A stretch of DNA of 64,000 nt from Muricea muricata (lineage: Eukaryota > Cnidaria > Anthozoa > Malacalcyonacea > Plexauridae). Positions 32,701 through 45,429 of the stretch are shown in pieces. The translations under genes were made by a program, and so were the position numbers. The stretch lies in NCBI GenBank assembly GCA_963855995.1, contig OY979718.1, forward strand, positions 24,852,282 through 24,916,281. The letters run 5' to 3'. The number at the start of each line of letters is the position of its first letter. Position 1 is the first letter of the stretch. The notes below the pieces were generated by a model. That model did no database searches. It was not told where the DNA came from and worked only from the letters and a program-made list of their open reading frames with translations.

Positions 32701-35700
32701 TTGTCATCCTAGCATTCGTTTGCAAATTGATCGACTCGATCTCCGTGTTAAATCGAGCGTGAACTTAGTGACCTAATACTTTATATAACAAATCGACTTA
32801 TAAACATGTATATTAAACGTTTATTAATTTACAGATATTTTGACGCAAAGCGCGATACTGACATCGCGTGATATAGCATTGACATGTAATGTGCATTTAT
32901 AGAAGGTCCGATACGTTCTATGAGATTTAAACACACACAACTAATATAGGCTGAAATTTGTAATAATTATATTGTCACATTGCGAGACGCGTGTGCTGAT
33001 CGACTGGCCGGTGTCCAATTACTGTGCTGCAACGCGCAAAGCTTCTCGGGATAGTGTCACCACACCTCGGCATTCCTCGCGGCCATATTTTTCAAATTCA
33101 TATTTTGAATCGTTTACGTCAAACAAAATGCTTTTTAACCAAGCTAAAGAGTAATTTTCAAGAGGATCACATCGGAGATGGATGCGTAACACTAAGGTGA
33201 GAATATAGCTATGTTTTATGTATAGATAAGGCCAATTTAAAATGAAATATTTCTCATCCTACGTTCATGAATATTTTGAGAATGTGCGCCAGGATAAAAT
33301 TTGAATTTGGCGCGGCAATATTTGAAGTAAACGATGATGTTATTACATTATTTGTATACAAGGTCTTACATAGTGACTCGGACTTGAAATTAGATTTTAA
33401 TATTGAGATTAAGCCAACAGTGCGCTGATTTAAAATTTGCATTTGGCGCGACAAGCCAACTGTATTAAATTCCCAGATGCTTATTTATTAAACATACATT
33501 AATAATACAAAGCACGCTCTGTGGCATAGCTTCAAATCACTCGCTTCAATGACCTTCATTTAGTTTGCTTATTTTTATGCATCATGTATTGGTATGGCAG
33601 TGTTCCACATTTCAGAATGCTGTATTTATACTGTATTTTTAAGACATGTAAATCAGTAAAATCACATGATAGTTTGTATTATGAAACTACATTACATGCA
33701 TTATAATCTTAAAATATTACAATTGCTTGAACGTGTATATTTGTTATGGAAATATATTTTGAATTTGTATTTCTATGGTCTGTACTATGATATACATGAG
33801 CAACACAAGTCTTTGGGAACTTGCAGGGCTGTTGGGCAGAACAATTTCATGTTTTGGAGCACAGTCCTAAACACGATGTGCAGGTGCGAAGATTTTGTGT
33901 AGGAACAGAACTGTACAGATTAGAAATCTGATTCTTGATATTCTTCCATAGATGGAGCACAACACAACATGCATGATGCTTTCCATACATGCAGCACACA
34001 ACATGCATGATTGAAAAAAAGTACCAACTTAAATGAGATGAGAGAAATTCATGAACAACCACCCTATCCTCCATCTTCTGTTACAGATCTATATATAGCT
34101 TTACATATTTCTTTGGCCAGATTTCCAAATTTGCAGCTAGAGCTGGGATCATTAACAAATTGTCTATTTTATATATGACTTGATTTACCCTGACCACTTA
34201 TTTAAGAAGCATTTATACAAATAATATAGAATACGTGCAGTATATTGTATGAATCAAATTTGAATGAATCTTAATGATGGTAACAAACAGCATAACAATG
34301 ACAAACCTGTGGCCCTTAATGGGTTCTCCATACATTGTATAAGTACAGTATTGTAAAACACATAGGCAATAAGCTGTTTGAAGGTCTTTGTTGTAAGATA
34401 ATGGTATCCCTAAAGCCCACCACATGCAGAAAAGCCTCAGGAGAAACTTAAAACTGTAGTAATTACTATAGGTTTTCACAAAAACATGTGAGGTGCATGT
34501 GCATACAGAATTGTCTATTTCTATATTTTCAACTTGTATGATACCAATACTTAACTGACTGCACAAATAAACTGGACATCCTAAAAAGGAATATCTATAA
34601 GTATAATTCAATTGTGTCATGGATGTTGAAGAGTTTAAACTATGGAGTCATGTAGCTGGTATTTGTGGGTATTTTAGTTGTTCTTTTCCTTTGCAAAGTT
34701 TTAGCTCAAATCCCAACTTGGACAAAACATATTAAACTGCCCTATATGGTATGCAGTATAACAGATGGTATGTACAATAATGTCTGATCTAAACTTTTAC
34801 GTCTAAACAAATTTAACTTTTGCTAAGCATAGTTTATTACACAAAACAAACATATATTAAATCTTCAAGGTAAAATTCACCCCTTTCACTTGTAGGAAAG
34901 TTTGCTGTGTTCTGGCAGGGTATTGGGCTCAAGTTCTATTTTCTTTGTTGGGCAGTTAAGCGTCAATGTGATGCAATTCCTGTGTAGGTAATAATCACAA
35001 ACCCCTATACCTCAGAGATTTTTTCTTATTGCATAATACGTATGATACCTCCTGTAATACATGTAATCCCTATGGCTATGCCATCCACTGTGACTGTGTT
35101 AATACTGTATGTTAACAACATTTAATATTAACATCTTTAGGAGTCTGAAAATCTTGACGAGTTTCTGGCACAGCCTCATCCTGTATAATTATTTATGGCA
35201 GTATGTTGGCATATTGGAATGTATATTCACAGCCATGTATTGGAGGACAACCATTTCGTACCATCACCAGTAATGCAGTGCGTGTTGATGCTCCCATTGT
35301 CTTGCTGGCAAGTTTGAATACCTGTATTTTGTACAGTATCACAGAGACAGTATGATCATGTACATGATTCTATATGATGTACTTTTTTTCTTAAATTCAG
35401 TTGTCTGTGCTGTGTGCAACGAAATGTTGTCCAACGTTTTGTTGTTGCATGCACGAAAAAACCTTATATTGTTGATCTCAATGTAAATTTAGAGGCAAGT
35501 TATTAGCACACTTAACCATGCTTTGCACTTTATTATACATAATACAGTATAACTCAATCAGAACATTTTGCAATTGACATTTTGTCTGCTTTTAATATAT
35601 GTCTTAAAAAGAATATTTTAACTGTGTTCGTATGATCCTTCTTAATTAAATGGTCTAGATTTTATTATATTACTGTTATATTGTAGTACTGTTATATTGT

Positions 35701-36823
35701 ATTGCAATTTACTATTTAGTTTGCGATTGATACAGCGTAACGTTCGACACCTTAGCTGTTTAAGAAAGCAGACTTTTTAGCCCCATGCAGTGAACTCAAA
35801 AAAGACTGGAACGATAACTTGGCCGCCATCTTTGAAGCCAAATTGAAGGCCGCCATGAAGGCCAAGCCACCAAAATATGACCTATTTTCAAAAGCTCTTT
35901 TGGACCCTTTAACTTCGTGTTTTAGAGCCAGTTAGGTGCTAAATATTTTCTAGGTAGATTGAAATTTCATGTACCTCAACTTTCTAGGACGTCGAGTAAG
36001 ATTTTAAAATATTTTTTGGCTGCTAAAAATGAAAAACAGTTTCGGCAAAAACTTTGTGATGAAATATCTTTTTTAAACAACTGATACCTTTCGAGTTTTA
36101 ACCGTTAGATGGAAGAGGCTGCCAAGAACTATCCGTAACCGAAGTTTAAAGCTTTAAAACTAATGCTATCTGACGAAAAATATAAGTTTTATACGTATTT
36201 TTAAATCAACCATACAAATACACCACTTTGAAAACCTCGATTTACTCACGTTTTAAAAGGGCTACAGCAAAGACTAAAAGCTCAAAATAAACAACGATAC
36301 CTGGACTTTAGCACAAGATAAGTTTTGGAAGTGTTGAAATGTTTTAAAGCAATATATCCTTGAGTTGAAGAGCGTAGTTTGCTTCGTAGTTTGCTTCGGC
36401 ACGTTGAAACTTTCGTCATTTTCCAGAGTAAAAAACTGATAGCCCTCAATTTTTTCTGTAACTAAGTGTAGAATAGTCAGGAATATCCAGAAAACCAGGA
36501 TCGAATCTTTAAAATTGAAGTCTTGTGATGAAAATTCTCATTTTTCATGTATATTTTCGCTCAAAAACAAACTTTTCACTCCTCGTAACTTTCCCCAGTC
36601 CTTTCGAACAAGCCATTTTCCCCGCGCGGTTCCCGCCTTTTGCTTCAAATTTGACTTCAGTACACCGATCATAGGACGAAAACATAAGAGTTATCGTTCC
36701 AGTTGTATTAGAGTTCACTGGCCCCATGACATCTAAAGCGGCGTAGAATCGACTCTTTCTAATCGCGACCCCACATATTTCAAAATGTCGCTAAAGTGGA
36801 GCTAAAACGGCCCTCATTATCAT

Positions 36824-37090
36824 GAGCCGAAACGGCTATAACAACAGTACTTTTAGTGGCAGAATCGACTCTTTAAATTCAGCCCTATTAATTTCAAAAC
36901 GTCTCTATAGTGGAGCTAAAATGGCCCTTTATTTTAGGAGCCGAAACGGTCTTTACAACAGTACTTTTAGGGGCGGAATCGACTTTTTAAATTCAGCCCT
37001 ATCAATGTCTAAACGTCGCCACAGAAGAGCTAAAATGGCCCTCTATCTCAGGAGCTGAAATGGCTCCCAATATCAGTACTTTTTGGGGCT
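36824..37090 (+). repeat. 114-bp tandem repeat, right side of CACTG element
   Basis: 'GAGCCGAAACGG' or its variant starts at 36824, 36938 and 37052, an exact 114-base spacing. Each unit includes 'aacagtacttttag', 'gaatcgact' and 'aaattcagcccta'. Confidence 0.8.
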
Positions 37091-38280
37091 GATATGCCTC
37101 TGAATGAGAGCCAATTAGACTTTTTTCTTTTTCAAAATAGCCCCGATATTTTCCAAAACAGCCCCACCTAAAGACCAAAACGGCAGTGTCGTTTTCTATT
37201 TTGGCCCTTCACAAGAGTTAAAATGGCCCTATACTAGAAGAACCGAATCGCCCCTAAGGGGCCGCCCCCTCATAAGTGCTGTTTTGACCCCAAAAAAGAC
37301 CTATTTTGCGGTCAACGTTTTGGCCCCAATTTTGGGGTCGTTTCAGCCCTTTTAAATTTACAGTGTAAGCTTTCTTTGTTAGTGCACTAAATATGCAAAT
37401 GTCTCTCGCTATTAAAATACATGGTGCATCTCAACTTTTGTTAGTTCAGTCTATTTTAATATTTTTCGACGAACTAATTACGATTGTTGCATCAAAACTT
37501 CCTCCGAAACTCAGCATAAAAATCTTTGCTATTCTAACTTTTCTCTTAAAATAGTTTTATCTGCTGTGCTGATTAATGCGTGCAATAATGTATCTTGATT
37601 AAAGGTATAATGTGCATATATGGCATCACAAAATAATTTCCTAAAAGTCGATGGTTTACCCTTGACTTCGGGATCACTTCCTTAAAATCCGTATTTGTTC
37701 ATAATGGTATGATTGTGGACAGTTAAAGAACGGGATATGAAACTATCATCGCGTGTGATGTCTTTAGTGCATATGAAAGCGTTTACACCTGGTTGAAAAT
37801 AAATTATGAACTAATCACTAAATCCCTAAAAGCTGCACGTTCCAAATCAAATAAATATGACTATATCATTCTACGATGATATATATAAGTATTACTGGGT
37901 CTATTATAAGTATTACAAGTTTAGCAAGTATTTGAAGAAATACACACCACAAAATGTCAAGTAAATCAACTATAATTTTTGCAACGCATCCAATTTTCAC
38001 ATTTACCTCAAATATTTTGTCGCGGCATAGACATGCATGTTTGTTGATCACTAAAACAAATTCAGGCTTATATATTACTGCGCAAATGTTAAAAATACAT
38101 CGAAATGAATAAAACGCCAAAACCGTTTGCGTGCATCTATCCATATTGATTTCGCAATAAATGCCCATCTATGCTAACTCGTGCATGAAATTACGGTTAT
38201 TTACTTTAAGAAACAAATATACATGCATGCGCTGACGCAAAAAAATAACAAAGATTTTTATGTTGACTTTCTTTCTTTAG

Positions 38281-38399
38281 GGTGTTTTGACGCAAAGCAA
38301 TTAATTAATTTAAGGCGCCGGAAAAGACTAAAATCGTACTACCAAAAAGTTGAGATCCGCTCTATACAATCTAATGCCAAAAGAAATTTGCGTACTTAG
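38281..38399 (+). other. Exon-like segment, copy B
   Basis: It is the counterpart of 2098-2216, with the same TTTCTTTCTTTAG acceptor and the same 119-base length to the stop. The open frame survives. See copy A for the reading. Confidence 0.3.
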
Positions 38400-39305
38400 T
38401 CACGACAATGCGAAAACCATCAAAGTGAATATACCTACGACCGTGCATGCCTGCATGAACAAAGATAAAAAAGCCTATACTGGCAATGAAATAATATATA
38501 AATGCATGCTCTGGTGTTCAATGTATGTTTAATACTGACATGCATACATACTATCAAAAAATCTTAGCACAACGCATCAAACTATTTAACAATGGAGAAG
38601 TGCACTAGGACATTTTTAACAAACCGATAATTAAACATGAAAGTAAGTTCAATCACAATGCAGTGCGTGTGTCTGTTTACGTCAGGGTTTGTCCATTAGT
38701 CAAATAATCAAGCAATTTTTTTTACATTAGTGCTGTCGATGCTCTAGCATTGTAAATAAACTTCAATGATTGTACTATAATTGTACATAACATTTATACT
38801 TATTGTTAACTATAATGCTGCTGGTAGCGGTTTTTGTGAAAATTAGAAAAAGTGGTTTGCGTGCATTTCTTTCCTCGATGGTTTTACCCAATATGCTAAT
38901 TCCTGCAATATTAATGATTACGGATCGGTGGTGTAGTGAAAAACGTCCTAAAAGTTGCTTATTTCAGCGCATTGTTCTCCAAATAGTATAAAATTCGTTC
39001 AAAACTCAAAACTGTCTTTAGTAATTACTTTTTATTCTGACCATGTTAAGCATTTTTCTTCGATGGATGGTTTTTGCAACAGTAAGTTTCTCGAATATTC
39101 GTGACTAAATATGCAAATGTTTTCGCTATTAAAATACGCCGTGCATCTCAACCTTTCCTAGCGCTATTTTAGTATTTTCCGACGAACTAATTACGATTGT
39201 TGCATCAAAACTTCCTCAGAGACTTAGCATAAAAATCTTTGTTATTCTAGAGCAGAAGGCGGCTAATGAAAAGCAAGGGGGAGGGGATGTCACAATTTCA
39301 GAAAG

Positions 39306-39320
39306 CATATATATATATAC
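39306..39320 (+). promoter_or_regulatory. TATA-like run of secreted-protein gene B
   Basis: Alternating TA at the place of the TATATAAA of copy A, about 30 bases before 'cagtgttcat'. A 5' exon follows to the donor at 39462 (ACACTG|GTAAAT), with the acceptor TTTTGCAG ending at 39895. Confidence 0.5.
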
Positions 39321-39920
39321 ATACGTAGCCATTTTTAGGTTCAGTGTTCATATATATCAAGCAGCAACATAAAGTGCCGAGAAGAACACCTAGACAAAGC
39401 GCGTTTGGCCTAACAGCTCAAACGTATTGGTTGGTAAGCCAGTTAATACTGACGAACACTGGTAAATAATTTGCGTCTCTTTGGTTTATTTCTATGTCCT
39501 GTATTTCGTATGCGTGCATTTACCAACGCACAGTTTTCCGTCCAAAAAAAATTAAAATGAGAATTCTGGAATTCAATCTGCACCAAACTATAGTATGTCA
39601 TGTATGAGCCACCAATTCAAGTCTAGTGCATGTTCGTTCGTAGCAGGAATTCACATCGTTGTCCAGATCAGGAAAATTGCGGCGCAGTTTTTGTAGATAC
39701 ATGCACGCACGTAACATTAGGTGAATATGTAGTTGTAACATACGTTATTAGCCTCAGAGCTGTATTTATACCGTACTATAGTTTTTTGCAGTATGATACT
39801 TACTTCTTTGCAAGAAGTAAGATACTTTTTTCAGTTATCTGAGATGAACATTTGTAAATTGCTTGTAATGCAACTACTTTTAATTATTTTTGCAGACCCT
39901 TATATATAGCCTTGGACAAG

Positions 39921-40523
39921 ATGAGCTCGAGTTTGCAAATACTGGTCATATTGATTATTTGTGCAATGAAAGCGCACAGTCAGTGTTCCTACATAAAATC
40001 AGCTTCAGCTACAAGATGCACGGAACACAAAATCGGGCTTCAGCTTGGTGGTGTAAAAAAGTCCGTTCCTCGAGTTCGCCGTAAAGGCTACAGTTCTAAA
40101 TCCTTCATCATTCCGGAGAATTTACGTAGTTTCACCTGGACGTGCGGTGCAAAAATGTACAATTTCCGCTGGCAAGGAAAAGCAAATTTGCTGTATGTAA
40201 CGTATAATACATATGTACCGCGGTTTAGCCTCTGGAATTGTCGTTCGGCTTCCCCTCCTCGCGGTTGCAGGATTGACAATCGTGCTCACGTAACGTACGA
40301 CTGGTGTCGCAGTGGAAATTATATCAAGTTGGAAAGCGGCAGAAAACTCCCAAAAGGTACCGTAGATAGCATCAATCCTGTTTCGCCCCACAAGCGTGAG
40401 ATGACTTGGCATTGTGAGGAAACTAAAGAGCGTGTAGCTTGGTATGGAAGATCCAACTGCGTCAGAGTGAGTTTCGTAAACGGCCGCATCAAGTGGGAAT
40501 TTTTCAATTGTATTAACCTTTGA
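39921..40523 (+). CDS. Small cysteine-rich secreted protein, two internal repeats (copy B)
   Basis: A 200-residue paralogue of the protein at 3574-4188. The signal peptide (MSSSLQILVILIICAMKAHS) is nearly unchanged. Cysteines lie at 22, 33, 75, 107, 116, 129, 165, 180 and 197. Cys107, in 'LWNC', aligns with the 'FFNC' cysteine that closes the second repeat and is missing from copy A. Copy B therefore shows the two-repeat plan more completely. From about residue 117 to the end the two proteins differ at only a few sites, while residues 23-105 differ at roughly a third of sites. One four-residue length change lies near 100. Function is unknown. Expression through the TATA-like promoter and 5' intron is inferred from conserved sites. 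Confidence 0.8.
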   Translation: MSSSLQILVILIICAMKAHSQCSYIKSASATRCTEHKIGLQLGGVKKSVPRVRRKGYSSKSFIIPENLRSFTWTCGAKMYNFRWQGKANLLYVTYNTYVPRFSLWNCRSASPPRGCRIDNRAHVTYDWCRSGNYIKLESGRKLPKGTVDSINPVSPHKREMTWHCEETKERVAWYGRSNCVRVSFVNGRIKWEFFNCINL

Positions 40524-40718
40524 CTCATTTCATAACCTTTAACTAATTTAATATTTACCAAATTTCTGCCAACGCGTAGAGACAACAGATTAATTAATTA
40601 GGAGTAGAATTTAAGTGCTAATTCAAACCAGTTTTATATCTCATTGCTGCAGTCATTATGCTTATAACCGTTGAATTATTATTGCAGGATGGGTTTTTAA
40701 TGTCAGTTGGATGTTATG

Positions 40719-40724
40719 AATAAA
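40719..40724 (+). terminator. Polyadenylation signal of gene B
   Basis: AATAAA about 195 bases after the stop codon. No AATAAA is seen at a similar distance after copy A. Confidence 0.5.
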
Positions 40725-41639
40725 AACCAAAATATTAATGACTTGTTTTCATTGTTTTTTTTTACTGATCGAGCGTCGTTATTTTCCTTTAAATGCTACG
40801 AAATTCATTTATTAATGACAGTAAGAATAAATTTAAGCAACTTCAAAACCTTTTAAACGTTAATTAGACGGGAGGGTCATCGTAAAGTTTAGGGAAGCAT
40901 GAAATGGTGATGAAAGGTTTTTTAAAAACAAAGCTGCCTAATATATGGTCGAAGCATTTTCAATATTGAGAAAATTGAGAGGGTTTTTATTCATATATTT
41001 GCGTCCAGCGTTGTGAATTTTTTCTAAAATCTAATCGATTTTAAAAGAAATTCGTCGGGCAGAAGGCGAATAATTATATGAATAAAACTCCCCACTAACG
41101 CTTTACATACGCCCGTGTAATTCCAATGCACACTCCGTTAATTAAATATTTCTATGTTCTTAAACGACATAATGTAAAATCGACTTTTAGAAAGTTATTT
41201 GGGATCATTGAGATGGTATCGCCAACAGCATAATAATTATCTGATCATAGAAAATTGCAGAAAATAGCAGAAAGGAAAAACTGACCGAAATTATTTAAGG
41301 AAGAAACGCACGAGAACCAGTTTTAAAGTAACCCTTCTTTGCATTTGAAGTTTGTTGTCTTTTTTTGTGGCAGCAGAAAAAGCAGTCTGGATTATTGAAT
41401 TCAGCTGAACTATGAACCCAGTATTTATGTTGTGAAGCAGAGAGCACCTTCGACAGCTATTGTAAAAGAAACTACAAAACGTTACTGAACAAACTTGCAC
41501 CAATTGAGTTGTGATTGATGGTACCTCTTTAAATACAATTTTGCAAGATTTGAACTCTTCCGTGCGTAAACGCATACGTTTGCACAATTGCACTCTTGAC
41601 TGGACAGGAAGGCAGCTAATAACGGGAAGAGGGAGAAGG

Positions 41640-42130
41640 TTCGCATGCAATACTTCGCATAAATATCACCAGCAGCGCAATCAGTACTAGGCATTCTACA
41701 GCGCAGTGCTCATACCAAGCAGCAGCAACAAAGTGCCGAGGACAACTAACACGTGGACCTAGCCGTTCAGACTTGCAGCAGCCAGATTACTCACATACTA
41801 GATATTCATATATTAAATTATAGTCGACTGCCTGGTTTAACAACATATTAAATATTTTTGTTGGTAAACCAGTAATACTGGTGACAAGGTAACTAACTGG
41901 AGTTTTTCCAAAACCTGATAATGCAATGATACTGTTTCCATTTTCCATTTGAATTTAATTAATTTAGATCGGTCGTGCATTTCACCATGCATGCGTGCAT
42001 TCATCGACGCCTGTAATAGTTTTTAATACAAACTCATTCATTTTAATGTAGAATATGTCAGTTCAATTGTAGAGTTCGTTTGTTACATGAATACACGTAG
42101 TTAAATAGTGATCAAGTACAAAATACGTGT
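41640..42130 (+). pseudogene. Orphan third copy of promoter, 5' exon and part of intron
   Basis: It matches the 5' parts of the two secreted-protein genes: a TATA-like 'cataaatatca', then 'agcagcaacaaagtgccgag', then 'accagtaatactggtgacaag' with an intact donor at 41889. After that comes intron-like sequence ('tagagttcgtttgttacatga'). No coding exon follows before similarity ends. It is either a truncated third gene or a promoter whose coding exon was lost or replaced. Confidence 0.6.
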
Positions 42131-44637
42131 TCTGATGAATCATAAATCACTTTCTTTATACAACCGCCCCTGTTGTAAAATAATTAAGGTAGCCTCACGC
42201 AAACCTGTAGCTACACTAGGATTAATCTTTTGATAAGTCACAAGAGCAACATTTTTAAACATGATCGTGTTATATATTTGTTTATCCAATAAGACACTCA
42301 AAATATTCTGCAGTTCTGCAGCAGCAGACTAGCCATAACTTTTAGTATTTTTACAATTGCTATGACGTAACATAGGTACCCATTGCAATTGGCATATAGA
42401 ATGTTTGTGGTTTAAGGTTTTCGAAGCCGGCTAACCTTGGAACCACCCCTTCAAGTCAAGTGCACCCTGGAGGGGTAAGCCACGAGAAACATTTAGGTCA
42501 GAGGCGCTACATTATAACGAGAAATTGCCCTCGGGTGCGCAATTGACACACTATGCAAACAGGATGTTCATATGCCATTTACCGTTCTAAATCCTCTTCA
42601 GATCAACAACATCAGCTACAACAATCACCGAGTCCCAACAATAATAAAATGTCCAACTAGTTTCCAAAAAACGACAAGAAATGTCTTCGTCACAAAAACA
42701 GAAAGACCTCGCGACAGCGTTCTTCTTCTTTTTTCCGAGCCCGCGATTAGAATGACTCGTACTTTTTGTATCGTTCTTTAAAACGATATCCCAACCCTCC
42801 TTCACCTACAATGCATATCAGACGCTGATTGGTTGATAATGCACTGACCCATTTCTTGGTCAGTAATGGGGCAAATTTATTACTACGAAAAAATGAAAAA
42901 CCAGAAAAAGCGTCAGTAATTGAAAAACGTAGAGAAATGTGCAAGGCAAAAAGGAAATTAACCTACGAAATGACGAAGACAGTTCAGGTCAGCCTGGGCT
43001 GTATTGCAACTTAATGGGTTAAACATTTATAATTCTATAGGTCCATTGTCCATGGACAATATAAAAAAAAAATGGTTGGTTTGGGATGTGTACTGTGTGT
43101 ACAATATATGAAGTGTTCTCACTTAAATGAAGTCTGCACATCTGGACAACATCGATGTAAACACCAGAGTTGCCTAGGAACGTTTACATGCTGGTATCGG
43201 TATACACATGTCAACCATCTTCTTTCCACCTGGAATGTGCCGACGATAAGCCATAAAGGATATAAGGTTCGTGAAATTAAAGGGAAGTGGTTCACTGTGT
43301 TGAGACAGTAACACAACAAAGCAGTAAAAGGGTGATCTGTGAAAAGAACGAATCAAAATAATTCTGAAAACAAGAAGGCTGGGATCGTGGAGATGGCTGC
43401 TTCATATGACATGGGATGGCAGAAGAGACGAAAAAACACAACTCATCAACTGGGTATGGTGATTGGGTGTGACTATTGGTAAAAAATAATGGACCATTTA
43501 ACACGTTGCAAGGATTGCCGATTTTGTGCATTTTGGAGATTGAAATAAACAAATATTTCAACACATTCCTCATCAGTGCAAAAAATACAAAAATTGATGG
43601 TGTAAAACGTAGAGCTGCTATTCTTTTTTTTTACTTTTGAGTTCGTTTTCTTTGATATTTTATCTCGGATAAATGCCTTGAATAGGTAATTAGATCAAAT
43701 TTGTGGAAAAATCTCGTAGAATATCGACTTAAACTGTTTAGAGTCAAAAGACTCTGCTACAAATCGTCCTCAGAAATAAATTAAGTTAGTTAAATACCTC
43801 GAAAGTCGGGATTTATGTCATGCAAAGCCCTCGCGAACGCTGCGCGTCCTTTGGGTCTCTATGTGAAATAAATTCCTCCTTCTCGGTATAAACTCCAACT
43901 TAAATACCTGCTCTTGGTGACGACGCAAAAATGACTTAACATTGTGCTCGATGTTGAAGACCAAACAGGAATGGTGATTTTGTATCGAAAACATACGAAA
44001 AAATTGGAATAAAAATAAAAAATACGCCAATTTTCAAAACAATTCCTTCTCAACTCTAAGTTATTCATACACCATGTATGGTCATAATTAAGTGTGTGTT
44101 GGCAGCGCAATGAATAGTTATATAATTGAGGAGGAAATAGAAATAAAATAAGCATTGGGGAAGTTTTTTAACTTTCTTGTGCATGAGGTTTTTCTGTAAA
44201 ATTTCGTAGGCGTATACAAGTAAAATGCTTTGGATTAAAATGACTGTATATAATTGTTGAAAAGTGCGTGTTAGTGTGCGTTAGTAATTCATTTCTAGTT
44301 TATGAGAGTCTTCAAAAATTAATACAAATTCATTGTTAACATTCCTGATATTTCATCTAATTACTTTAATTGTTTTATTAGGTTTACTCGCACGGAGATA
44401 CGCGCTATTAAACGTCTTTAATTAAGGGCAGAGCAGACAAGGATAAAATTAGAGCAACGTCTTTCTGTACAGCGAACAGTTAAACCGAAGAATTAAGTCA
44501 TCATTTTTTGGGTAACTGCATTTATCACTAGCATCAAAAAGCTATAAGGAGCAAATAGATTAATTGCGACAGCCAGAAAGTGTGGGCAGCCTCTTAGTAT
44601 ACATAATATCGGTGAGTAAAACAAGATGAATAGATTA
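42131..44637. other. Gene-free stretch with a repeat
   Basis: Short open frames on both strands (42572-42944, 43072-43319) show no domain. The repeat at 43630-43915 is listed separately. Confidence 0.4.
43630..43915 (+). repeat. Dispersed repeat R2, copy 1
   Basis: It is similar to 48365-48720. Shared words include 'cgttttctttgatatt', 'gaatatcgacttaaa..tgtttagagt', 'gactctgcta' and 'cctcgaaagtcgggattt'. Non-coding. Confidence 0.6.
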
Positions 44638-44641
44638 TTAA

Positions 44642-45158
44642 AGGGAAATGGCAACAAAATTTTTTATCGTCTTGTTTGAAAGAGACTCCAAAACAATATA
44701 TAGAAGTCTATTACAGATTTTTGATATCTGCCTTATTTGGTGAGATATTTTGACTTGAAATCTTTAGTTGTCCGCCATCTTGGATATTTGTAGATATGCA
44801 TGACACGTCACAACTTGGGTCACGAAATTTTTTTTCTTAGGACACAATGATTAATCTTCTCCAATAAACACACACATGGTAAGCGTTTCAGGTTTTAGCA
44901 CGGACTGAAAAGGTTTCACAAATATTTTACTGGTGGTAGGTATTTAGGAGAAGCTTTGAATGGCTTATCCTTGTTGTGACGTCACTAAAACATTGTTAAT
45001 GAGGTTAAAAATTAATCCAAGATGGCCGACAGTTCGATGATTCAGGTGAGAATATCTCCCGAAAGAAAACAGATATAAAAATTTTGTAATAAACTTCTAT
45101 ATATTATTTTAGAGTCTCTTTCAAATGAGACAATAAAATTTTTTGTTGCCATTTCCCT
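44642..45158. mobile_element. MITE with TTAA target duplication, 517 bp
   Basis: The ends read AGGGAAATGGCAACAAAA and its inverse, and the inversion extends for about 85 bases. TTAA flanks both ends (44638-44641 and 45159-45162). TTAA with AGGG ends fits Kolobok-type elements better than piggyBac, whose ends begin CCC. Non-coding. Confidence 0.8.
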
Positions 45159-45177
45159 TTAATCTGTATGTTATTTA

Positions 45178-45283
45178 ACAATTAGATTACGAGCTCGAGA
45201 TTTCTATGCGGTGATAGTTGATGAGGGCGAAGCCCGAATCAACTATCAACACATAGAAATTGAGAGCGAGTAATCTAATTGTT
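45178..45283. repeat. Long near-perfect hairpin
   Basis: The stem goes from 'aacaattagattac' to 'gtaatctaattgtt', with 'gatagttgat' and 'atcaactatc' near the loop 'gagggcgaagccc'. It starts 16 bases after the TTAA MITE. A second, smaller hairpin (CTCGCTATCTAT / ATAGATAGCGAG) is at about 45394-45422. It may be a foldback element. Confidence 0.75.
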
Positions 45284-45429
45284 TTAGTAGAATCTGAGAT
45301 GAATAATTGACTCATAAACCATTTTGTTAAAAATAATACTACATATTGTCTTTGAATTGAAAAAATACGCCAGGAAAATTGTTGTTTTGCCACTCGCTAT
45401 CTATCGAGGAATAGATAGCGAGTAGAGTA

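Larger units (their letters stand above)
32047..37365. mobile_element. CACTG-ended transposon, non-autonomous, 5.3 kb
   Basis: The left end reads CACTGTAAACTTAATAGAGC and the right end, inverted, reads CACTGTAAATTTAAAAGGGC. Both continue with TGAAACGACCCCAA. TA precedes the left end (32045-32046) and follows the right end (37366-37367). Both subterminal parts are crowded with short G/C-rich words such as 'ggcccc', 'aaacgg' and 'tagccct', separated by T-rich spacers. CACTG ends with repeated subterminal motifs recall the EnSpm/CACTA group, though the apparent TA duplication would fit Tc1/mariner. No transposase is seen in the interior (32750-36700), so the superfamily is open. Confidence 0.7.
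37386..40530 (+). repeat. Segmental duplication, copy B
   Basis: It matches 1225-4195 in the same orientation. Its left border lies about 20 bases right of the end of the CACTG transposon. The matched items in order are the exon-like segment (38281-38399), repeat R1 (about 38725-39130), the promoter (39306), the 5' exon, the intron and the secreted-protein gene. Confidence 0.85.

Noticed and set aside
34213..34620. 135-codon minus-strand open frame inside the CACTG element
   Set aside because: Composition is AT-driven and no transposase or other motif is seen.
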